Positions 1 through 4,684 of a stretch of DNA of 5,029 bases are shown one piece after another (position 1 is the first letter of the stretch; each line of letters starts with the position of its first letter). The notes beneath the pieces were generated by a model. It had not been told where the DNA came from, did not search any database, and was given only the letters and a program-made list of their open reading frames with translations. Source of the stretch: Zavarzinia sp. (GTDB taxonomy: Bacteria > Pseudomonadota > Alphaproteobacteria > Zavarziniales > Zavarziniaceae). The stretch covers positions 1 through 5,029 of the forward strand of contig JAQVKV010000260.1 in the NCBI GenBank assembly GCA_028694545.1, written 5' to 3'. A program made the position numbers and the translations under genes.

Positions 1-190
1 TCATGCCGGCGCAGTAATAGCCGACGTGGCCGTCCACCTCTATCACGGCGGGGGCATCGACGCCGACCGCGATCGAATGGAGGCCGGCGGGATTCGTCAC
101 CTTCCAGTGCACGTGCCCCTTGTCGGAATGGAGCGCCGCGTTCAGGCCGCGCACGCCTTCCGTGGCGAGATCGATCACCCGTGTGGTCAT
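1..190 (-). CDS. mgsB: MgsB/GlxC-type GXGXG-domain subunit, N-terminal part (cut by left edge)
   Basis: This is the first 63 codons of a protein beginning MTTRVIDLATEGVRGLNAAL and continuing to EVDGHVGYYCAGM at the window edge. That opening and the GHVGYYCAGM stretch are typical of the GXGXG-motif subunit (a homologue of the C-terminal beta-helix domain of the glutamate synthase large subunit). The subunit is called MgsB in N-methylglutamate synthase and GlxC in rhizobia; it would be cytoplasmic and part of a three-subunit complex. The ATG overlaps the amidotransferase stop codon in an ATGA arrangement, so the two are almost certainly co-translated. There is no room for a separate Shine-Dalgarno site outside the upstream gene. 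The GXGXG repeats themselves lie outside the window. MgsB and GlxC cannot be told apart here; the family call is firm, the exact substrate is not. Confidence 0.85.
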   Translation of the reverse strand, partial: MTTRVIDLATEGVRGLNAALHSDKGHVHWKVTNPAGLHSIAVGVDAPAVIEVDGHVGYYCAGM

Positions 191-1083
191 GCCGCACGCT
201 CCCAGAAATAGACGGTGGCCGGTTCCGGCTCGAACACCCGGGCGTTCTCGATCCCCGGCAAATGGGCAAGGGCGCGATATTCGGAGCCGAAGGCGACATA
301 TTCGTCGGTCTCGGCCATAACCGCCGGCTTGCAGGCGATCGGATCGCGCAGCACGCCAAAGCCCGTCTCGGTGCCGACGACGAAGGTGAAGAAACCGTCC
401 AGCGCCGAGAGCGCTGAAGTCAGGGCATCATTCAGCGGCTCGCCCTTCGCGAGGCGCCAGGTCAGGTAACCGGCCGCGACCTCGCTGTCGTTCTCGGTCT
501 CGATGCGGACACCCTCCTTCACCAGACGGCGGCGCATGTCGTTGTGGTTGGAGAGCGAACCGTTATGGACCAGGCACTGGTCCCGCCCGGTCGAGAACGG
601 ATGCGCGCCATTGGTAGTGACCGCCGATTCCGTCGCCATGCGGGTGTGACCGATGCCGTGGCTGCCCGCCATCGACGGCAGGCCGAAGCGGCTGGCCACC
701 GCCTTGGGCAGGCCCACTTCCTTGTAGATTTCCATGCGGGCGCCGGCGCCGACCACGGTGACGTCCGGGAATTTTTCGGCGAGCAGGGCGCGGGCCTCCG
801 CCTCGCGTCCGGCCGGAACCTCCACGATCACATGGGTGTCGCGGGTGACGGGGGCGATGTCGCCAAAGGCATCCGCCAGCACCGCCGTCACGGCATCCCC
901 GGGCACGCCCGCAGGCAGCCGCAGCGAGAGTTTCACGAAACCGGGCCGCCCGGCGCCATAGACCGCGAAGCCGGCACTATCCGGCCCCCGATCGCTCATC
1001 ACCTCCAGCATCCGGGCGAGAAGTTCACCCAGGCGAGGTTCCAGTTTCGGGTCCTTGATGAAGAGTCCGACAATGCCGCACAT
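187..1083 (-). CDS. mgsA: Class II glutamine amidotransferase, N-methylglutamate synthase subunit A / GlxB type
   Basis: The 298-residue protein belongs to the Ntn-hydrolase glutamine amidotransferases, which release ammonia from glutamine for a partner synthase. Cys2 (MCGIVG) becomes the N-terminal nucleophile after Met removal. Other family marks are DRGPDSAG at 31-38, GHTRMAT at 145-151 (Arg for the glutamine carboxylate), HNGSLSN at 173-179 (Asn/Gly oxyanion hole) and ENDSE around 197-201. The reading frame stays open upstream to 1143, but the start must be 1083 because the Cys has to follow the initiator Met; the extension also overlaps the predicted promoter. A weak GGGG ribosome-binding site lies 7 nt upstream. 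Unlike full GltB, this is a stand-alone amidotransferase domain overlapping the GXGXG subunit gene by 4 bp, the arrangement known for mgsABC and glxBCD. The role is therefore glutamine- or glutamate-linked assimilation of an amine, classically methylamine plus glutamate to N-methylglutamate. Whether the substrate is methylamine cannot be seen from this window. Confidence 0.87.
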   Translation of the reverse strand: MCGIVGLFIKDPKLEPRLGELLARMLEVMSDRGPDSAGFAVYGAGRPGFVKLSLRLPAGVPGDAVTAVLADAFGDIAPVTRDTHVIVEVPAGREAEARALLAEKFPDVTVVGAGARMEIYKEVGLPKAVASRFGLPSMAGSHGIGHTRMATESAVTTNGAHPFSTGRDQCLVHNGSLSNHNDMRRRLVKEGVRIETENDSEVAAGYLTWRLAKGEPLNDALTSALSALDGFFTFVVGTETGFGVLRDPIACKPAVMAETDEYVAFGSEYRALAHLPGIENARVFEPEPATVYFWERAA

Positions 1084-1114
1084 GCGCATGCCCCAGCGTT
1101 GAACCAATGCCGGA

Positions 1115-1143
1115 GTTCTAGCGCCGCCGGACTGCCACGTCAA
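1115..1143 (-). promoter_or_regulatory. Sigma70-like promoter of mgsA
   Basis: Read on the minus strand, TTGACG (1143-1138) is followed after exactly 17 nt by TAGAAC (1120-1115). These match the consensus at 5/6 and 4/6 positions. Predicted transcription would begin near 1108, giving a leader of about 25 nt before the ATG at 1083. This means mgsA can be transcribed independently of the regulator gene that ends at 1176. It also supports the short start for mgsA. Confidence 0.6.
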
Positions 1144-1146
1144 CAG

Positions 1147-1173
1147 TCAGGAACAATTTTTTCTTTTCAGGAA
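1147..1173. repeat. Tandem TCAGGAA direct repeat upstream of the mgsA promoter
   Basis: Two copies of TCAGGAA lie at 1147-1153 and 1167-1173 on the plus strand. They are 20 bp apart start to start, about two helical turns, separated by an A/T-rich stretch. The proximal copy sits 3 bp beyond the -35 hexamer, where an activator or regulator dimer would be expected to bind. The distal copy ends 2 bp from the stop codon of the XRE-cupin gene. A 5-bp inverted repeat, GACTG-N9-CAGTC (1130-1148), also straddles the -35. The operator role is an inference. Confidence 0.45.
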
Positions 1174-1175
1174 AC

Positions 1176-1814
1176 TCAATCGTGATCGCGGGGATAGATG
1201 ATGATGGAGAGATAGGTCGCCGGCAGCTTGGTCAGGCGCTCGGGCCCGTGGGCGGCGCCGCTATCGAACAGAAGGGCGTCGCCCGGTTTCAGGTCGTAGA
1301 TACGGTCGGCGTGGCGATACTGGATCTCGCCCGAGAGCATGTAGAGGAATTCCGCGCCGCCGTGCTGGAAGGCGGTATAGGGCGCCGCCTCTTCCCGCAG
1401 GGTGATCAGATAGGGTTCGCAGACGATGTCGCCACCGAGCGCATGGCCGAGCAATTCATACTGGTGCCCGACCTTGGTGCCGCGCCGCTCGATGATCACG
1501 CCCTGCCCCGCCTTCACGTAGGAACAGTCGCGCTTCTCGTCGAAGGAGGCGAAGAGCGCGGTGATGGGCACGTTCAGGGCACTGGCCAGTGCTTGGATCG
1601 TACTGAGGGAGGGCGAGATCTGGCCGTTCTCGATCTTCGAGAGCATGCCGGTCGAAATGCCCGCCGCCGTCGCCAGATGGGCGACGGTCAGGTCGAGTTG
1701 ACGACGCAGGTGGCGGATCTGGATGCCCAGCGCCTGCTCGAGCGTGTGCTGGGCGACGGCGGGCGCGCCGGAACCCGTGGCGAAGGCGGAATCATCGTCT
1801 GCGCGGTCCGTCAC
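1176..1814 (-). CDS. XRE-family helix-turn-helix regulator with C-terminal cupin domain
   Basis: The 212-residue DNA-binding regulator has a Cro/C1-type HTH at about residues 30-85, with VAHLATAAGIS then LSKIENGQISPSLSTIQALA as the turn and recognition helices. A cupin_2 sensor domain follows at about 130-206 (HGGAEFLYMLSGEI, then LKPGDALLFDSGAAHGPE). This is the PuuR-like layout, in which the cupin is thought to sense a small metabolite. The first cupin motif keeps one His (151) and the Glu (155), so metal binding may be partial. The start is GTG at 1814: it is preceded by AAAGGGGG, no in-frame ATG occurs before the HTH, and upstream extension of the frame runs antiparallel through the ydfG coding region as a shadow. 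The gene lies between ydfG (59-bp gap) and mgsA (92-bp gap) on the same strand. It probably controls mgs and perhaps the ydfG/aminotransferase pair; the effector is unknown. Confidence 0.85.
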   Translation of the reverse strand: MTDRADDDSAFATGSGAPAVAQHTLEQALGIQIRHLRRQLDLTVAHLATAAGISTGMLSKIENGQISPSLSTIQALASALNVPITALFASFDEKRDCSYVKAGQGVIIERRGTKVGHQYELLGHALGGDIVCEPYLITLREEAAPYTAFQHGGAEFLYMLSGEIQYRHADRIYDLKPGDALLFDSGAAHGPERLTKLPATYLSIIIYPRDHD

Positions 1815-1827
1815 GGCCCCCCCCTTT
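1815..1827 (-). promoter_or_regulatory. Ribosome-binding site containing a G8 run before the GTG start
   Basis: On the minus strand the sequence AAAGGGGGGGG directly precedes CC and the GTG start of the XRE-cupin gene. The eight-base G run occupies 1824-1817. It supplies the Shine-Dalgarno match and so decides the GTG start. A homopolymer here could change the spacing if it slipped. Confidence 0.55.
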
Positions 1828-1873
1828 CGTCTCGATTGAATCGGCAGTCTACACCGACCGGCGCCGTCCGGGA

Positions 1874-2623
1874 TCACTTCCGGTGGACAGCGAAGGGGGA
1901 CCAGCTCTGCGACACCGGCATGAGTTCGATCGCATTGATGTTCACATGCGCCGGCAGGGTGCAGACGTGGAAGATCGTCTCGGCGATGTCCTCGGGCTGC
2001 AGGGGATCGGCGCCGCCGTAGAGCTTGTCGTAGGCCTCCTTGTTGCCGCCGGTGCGCACCAGCGTGAATTCGCTCTCGCACATGCCGGGCTCGATCGAGG
2101 TGACGCGCACCCCGGTCCCCGCAAGGTCGCACCGCAGGCCATAGGAGAACTGGCGCACGAAAGCCTTGGTGCCGCCATAGACGTTGCCGCCCGGATAGGG
2201 CCAATGGGCGGCGACCGATGCGAGATTGACGATACCGCCCTTCGTCTCGATCAGCTTCGGCAGCATGAGGCGCGTGATGGTGACGAGACCGGTGATGTTG
2301 GTATCGATCATCTGGCGCCACTGGTCGAGGTCGCAGGCCTGCGCCGGCGCCGTCCCCAGCGCGAGCCCCGCATTGTTCACCAGCCAGTCGATAGAGGCGA
2401 ATTCGGTCGGCAGGGCGTCGAGCGCCGCCTGCAGCGCCTTTTCATCCCGCATGTCGAAGGCGGCGCCATGGAAGTGCTCGGCCCCCAGCTCGTCCCGCAG
2501 CGCTTCCAGCCGTTCGGCGCGGCGGCCGGTGCCGATCACCTTCCAGCCGGCGGCAACGAAGCGGCGGGCGGCGGCGGCACCGAAACCTGCGGTGGCGCCG
2601 GTGATGAGCACGGTCTTCGACAT
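1874..2623 (-). CDS. ydfG: YdfG-type NADP-dependent 3-hydroxy acid dehydrogenase (short-chain dehydrogenase)
   Basis: The 249-residue classical short-chain dehydrogenase closely follows E. coli YdfG (248 aa), as recalled. Shared stretches include TGATAGFG (8-15, cofactor loop), GRR at 33-35 (arginines favouring NADP), NNAGLALG (83-90), MIDTN (105-109), GGNVYG-TKAFVRQFS-type catalytic region, TLPAHVNIN (222-230) and a VHR tail. The catalytic residues are Asn109, Ser136, Tyr149 and Lys153. YdfG oxidises L-allo-threonine, serine and 3-hydroxy acids, and in reverse reduces malonate semialdehyde to 3-hydroxypropionate; the enzyme is cytosolic. The start at 2623 has a good GAGGAG site 8 nt upstream. 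The gene is divergent from a class III aminotransferase that could supply the semialdehyde, and it lies 59 bp upstream of the XRE-cupin gene with no obvious terminator between, so the two may share a transcript. The substrate in this organism is inferred. Confidence 0.9.
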   Translation of the reverse strand: MSKTVLITGATAGFGAAAARRFVAAGWKVIGTGRRAERLEALRDELGAEHFHGAAFDMRDEKALQAALDALPTEFASIDWLVNNAGLALGTAPAQACDLDQWRQMIDTNITGLVTITRLMLPKLIETKGGIVNLASVAAHWPYPGGNVYGGTKAFVRQFSYGLRCDLAGTGVRVTSIEPGMCESEFTLVRTGGNKEAYDKLYGGADPLQPEDIAETIFHVCTLPAHVNINAIELMPVSQSWSPFAVHRK

Positions 2624-2657
2624 GGAATACTCTCCTCACAGAAGTCGCTATGAATGA

Positions 2658-2682
2658 TGGTACCAGAACGGGGTCTGGACCA
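2658..2682. repeat. Inverted repeat in the divergent ydfG/aminotransferase intergenic region
   Basis: The left arm tggtaccaga (2658-2667) pairs with the right arm tctggacca (2674-2682) across a 6-nt spacer, with a single bulged base. The left arm also contains the perfect 8-bp palindrome TGGTACCA. It is about 35-60 bp upstream of the ydfG start and 85-110 bp upstream of the aminotransferase start, so one regulator bound here could control both. I saw no convincing -35/-10 pair for either gene in this gap. The operator role is an inference. Confidence 0.4.
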
Positions 2683-2767
2683 GCGAAAATGCCCCCCGTG
2701 GATCTATCGCACGAGGATGAACCCGGCAGACTGTGCACTGACCGTACCGTCCATGGGAATGCCGATC

Positions 2768-4084
2768 ATGAATGCCCCCCTGCCGAAGATGGATCATCAC
2801 TGGCTGCCGTTCACGAACAACCGCCTGTTCCGGCAGGAGCCGCAGATGTTCGCCCGGGCGGAAGGGGTGCGCTACTGGACGCCCGAGGGGCGCGAGGTGC
2901 TGGATGGGGCGTCCGGCCTGTTCTGCTGCGCCGCCGGCCACGGCCGGCGCGAAATCGCCGACGCGGTCCACAAGCAGCTCATGACCCTCGACTACACGCC
3001 GCATTTCCAGCGCGCTGCGCCTGTCTCCTTCGAATTCGCGGAGCGCCTCGCCGGCATCCTGCCCGAGGGCATCGATCGCATCTTCTTCGGCAATTCGGGT
3101 TCGGAAGCGGTCGATTCGGCCGTGAAGATCTGCCTCGCCTACCACCGGGCGACGGGGCAGAGCCAGCGCACCCGCTTCGTCTCGCGCAACTGGGCCTATC
3201 ACGGCGTGAACCTGGGCGGCACCTCGCTGGCCGGCATGGTGAACAACCGGCGGGACTTCGGCGCCATCACCTTCGATGCCGTCCACATGCGCCATACCTG
3301 GTCCGAGGAACAGCGCTTCTCGCGCGGGCAGCCCGAGACCGGCGCCGACCGGGCGGAAGACCTCGAGGACATGTGCCGCCTCTATGGTGGCGAGACCATC
3401 GCCGCCGTCTTCATCGAGCCGATCGCGGGTTCGATCGGCACCATCGTGCCGCCCAAGGGCTATCTGGAGCGGATCCGCGCCATCTGCGACCAATATGGCA
3501 TCCTGCTCGTCTTCGACGAGGTGATCACCGGCTTCGGGCGCACGGGCTCCGCCTTCGCGGCGGAAGAATTCAATGTGAAGCCCGACCTGATCACCATGGC
3601 GAAGGCGCTGACCAATGGTGTCGTGCCCATGTCTGCCGTCGCGGTGAAGCGCGAGATGCAGGCGGCCGTGATCGATGCCGCCAAGGGCGACCGGCCGGAA
3701 CTCTTCCACGGTTATACCTATTCGGCCCATCCGGTCGCCTGCGCCGCCGGCATCGCCGCCCTGAACATCTATCGCGACGACGGGCTGTTCGAGCGCGCCA
3801 AGGCGCTGTCGCCGAAGTTCCTGGACATGGTCTTCGGCTTCCGCAACCTGCCCCAGGTCGTGGACCTGCGCGGTTACGGCATGCTGGCGGGCATCCAGCT
3901 GAAGCCCGGCAGCCTGCCGGGCGAGAAGGGCAGCATCGTGCAACGCCTGCTGTTCGACGCCGGCCTGCACATCAAGGCGACGGGTGACGCCATCATCTTC
4001 GCGCCCGCGCTGGCGACGCCCGAGGACGACATGCTGCGCATGGGCGAGATGCTGCAGAAGGTGCTCGGCCGCGCCGATCTCTGA
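2768..4084 (+). CDS. Class III PLP aminotransferase, omega-amino acid (beta-alanine):pyruvate type
   Basis: The 438-residue fold-type I enzyme would move an amino group from an omega- or beta-amino acid or amine to pyruvate. Numbering from the ATG at 2768, visible features are HHWLPFTNNRLF (10-21, typical N-terminus), NSGSEA (109-114, PLP phosphate), WAYHG (142-146, ring stacking), FIEPIAGS (215-222), FDEVITGFGR (249-258, Asp250 to the PLP nitrogen), AKALTNG with Lys279 as the PLP lysine, and HGYTYSAHP (314-322). Overall it resembles Pseudomonas BauA (about 448 aa). Two positions differ: the usual Trp of GLW is Phe52, and the carboxylate-binding 'flipping' Arg near the C-terminus appears as Lys403. 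The frame is open back to 2654 with ATGs at 2753 and 2759. The extra 38 residues are unlike the family, so I chose 2768, preceded by GGGA at a 9-nt spacing. Beta-alanine is the best substrate guess; other omega-amino acids, taurine-like compounds or amines remain possible. Confidence 0.88.
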   Translation: MNAPLPKMDHHWLPFTNNRLFRQEPQMFARAEGVRYWTPEGREVLDGASGLFCCAAGHGRREIADAVHKQLMTLDYTPHFQRAAPVSFEFAERLAGILPEGIDRIFFGNSGSEAVDSAVKICLAYHRATGQSQRTRFVSRNWAYHGVNLGGTSLAGMVNNRRDFGAITFDAVHMRHTWSEEQRFSRGQPETGADRAEDLEDMCRLYGGETIAAVFIEPIAGSIGTIVPPKGYLERIRAICDQYGILLVFDEVITGFGRTGSAFAAEEFNVKPDLITMAKALTNGVVPMSAVAVKREMQAAVIDAAKGDRPELFHGYTYSAHPVACAAGIAALNIYRDDGLFERAKALSPKFLDMVFGFRNLPQVVDLRGYGMLAGIQLKPGSLPGEKGSIVQRLLFDAGLHIKATGDAIIFAPALATPEDDMLRMGEMLQKVLGRADL

Positions 4085-4112
4085 CCACCCGCACGACAGG
4101 TCGCGGACACAA

Positions 4113-4136
4113 AAAGGCCGGGTTGCCCCGGCCTTT
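4113..4136. terminator. Rho-independent, probably bidirectional terminator
   Basis: A perfect 10-bp stem is formed by aaaggccggg (4113-4122) and cccggccttt (4127-4136) with a ttgc loop. The end of the aminotransferase gene lies 29 bp to the left and the cold-shock gene ends 65 bp to the right, the two genes being convergent. Read on the minus strand the stem runs into five T's, so it is the better terminator for the cold-shock gene. Read on the plus strand it ends in TTT. Confidence 0.85.
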
Positions 4137-4200
4137 CGTCCCGTGCCCGTCGAGGGCGGCTGCCAGTACATCCGTGGTCAGCCACCCGAAGGCAGCAGGA

Positions 4201-4410
4201 TCACGCCGCCTGCAGATTGTCGGCGGCGGAACGGCCCGTACGGCTGTCCTTGACGATCTCGAAGCTGACCTTCTGGCCATCGACGAGGCCGCGCAGGCCC
4301 GAACGCTCGACCGCGGAGATGTGGACGAAAATGTCCGCACTGCCGTTATCGGGCTGGATGAAGCCGAAGCCCTTGGTGGTGTTGAAAAACTTCACGGTTC
4401 CCGTGATCAT
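4201..4410 (-). CDS. cspA: CspA-family cold-shock protein
   Basis: The 69-residue single-domain protein has the nucleic-acid-binding motifs KGFGFI (RNP1, 13-18) and IFVHI (RNP2, 27-31) in a five-stranded OB fold, the standard size for the family. It binds single-stranded RNA or DNA and acts as an RNA chaperone in the cytoplasm, in cold shock or in normal growth. The start at 4410 has a clear AAAGGAA site 7 nt upstream. Position 8 is Phe in VKFFN where many homologues have Trp, a common variant. The terminator hairpin at 4113-4136 lies downstream. The upstream gap of 274 bp would allow a long 5' leader, as in cold-inducible csp genes. Bacteria of this group usually carry several paralogues, so the symbol is at family level only. 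Confidence 0.93.
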   Translation of the reverse strand: MITGTVKFFNTTKGFGFIQPDNGSADIFVHISAVERSGLRGLVDGQKVSFEIVKDSRTGRSAADNLQAA

Positions 4411-4684
4411 GGCGATTCCTTTCTCAGATCGACATAGATGAAGGTCCCAGGAACGCCCCAGGACCCGAAATTTCGATTTTGAGAGGAGAAGATCGTCGGT
4501 GCGCTAGAGCGCGGAAACAAAATTCGTCAACAAGATCGACGGCACAGATTTAGGGCTTTGCCGCCGGAATTACAAGGAAAAATACTTTGCCGGCAAAATT
4601 TCACAGAGACAAATAGAATAGGCCGTTTGCTCGGGCCGACGCGCCCTCGCCCCGCCACAGGCAGTGAGGACGCGTCGGGAACAC
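4411..4684 (-). promoter_or_regulatory. AT-richer upstream region / likely long 5' leader of the cold-shock gene
   Basis: This 274-bp gap contains no gene I can support. On the minus strand a weak promoter-like pair is TTGTAA (4575-4570), 17 nt, TAAATC (4552-4547); another TTGACG lies at 4530-4525 with no good -10. Palindromes are dense: TTTGCCGGCAAA (4586-4597), GCGCTAGAGCGC (4501-4512, 5-bp arms), CGAAATTTCG (4466-4475) and a GGTCC/GGACC stem (4443-4447 with 4461-4465). CTTTGCCG occurs twice on the plus strand, at 4556-4563 and 4585-4592. If transcription starts near 4540 the leader would be about 130 nt. The promoter and leader call is an inference. Confidence 0.4.
4636..4678 (-). terminator. 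Hairpin just after the Old Yellow Enzyme gene, possible terminator
   Basis: CCGACGCG (4636-4643) pairs with CGCGTCGG (4671-4678). After one C/A mismatch the stem continues with CCTC (4645-4648) against GAGG (4666-4669), giving 12 pairs and a 17-nt loop. It starts 7 bp past the TAA of the oxidoreductase gene. No T-run follows on the minus strand, so it could be a terminator of weak form or an RNA 3'-end structure. Confidence 0.4.

Noticed and set aside
1084..1143. N-terminal extension of mgsA to 1143
   Set aside because: The nucleophilic Cys must follow the initiator Met at 1083, and the extension runs over the predicted -10 and -35.
544..1185. Open frame of 213 codons on the plus strand opposite mgsA
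   Set aside because: Antisense shadow; the minus-strand frame carries the Cys2 nucleophile and all amidotransferase motifs.
1182..2021. Open frame of 279 codons on the plus strand opposite the XRE-cupin gene and the end of ydfG
   Set aside because: It crosses two real genes on the other strand and resembles no known protein.
1815..2321. N-terminal extension of the XRE-cupin frame to 2321
   Set aside because: The extra residues are an out-of-frame reading of ydfG on the same strand (His/Arg-rich), and a strong ribosome-binding site precedes the GTG at 1814.
1883..2653. Open frame of 256 codons on the plus strand opposite ydfG
   Set aside because: Antisense shadow of a gene with a full set of short-chain dehydrogenase motifs; no domain and no ribosome-binding site of note.
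2654..2767. 38-residue N-terminal extension of the aminotransferase
   Set aside because: It is unlike family N-termini and would place coding sequence over the inverted repeat; the 2768 start gives the usual family length. The ATGs at 2753 and 2759 remain minor alternatives.
2648..4171. Long open frame (507 codons) on the minus strand opposite the aminotransferase
   Set aside because: It mirrors the aminotransferase coding strand; its protein is rich in His, Arg, Gly and Asp with no recognisable domain, as expected for an antisense shadow in GC-rich DNA. The plus-strand frame has all PLP-enzyme motifs.
4159..4196. gctgcc/ggcagc inverted repeat beyond the cold-shock stop codon
   Set aside because: Only 6 bp per arm with a 26-nt loop and no T-run; the hairpin at 4113-4136 explains termination better.
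4123..4441. Plus-strand frames of 74-104 codons opposite the cold-shock gene
   Set aside because: Shadows of the well-supported CspA reading frame on the minus strand.
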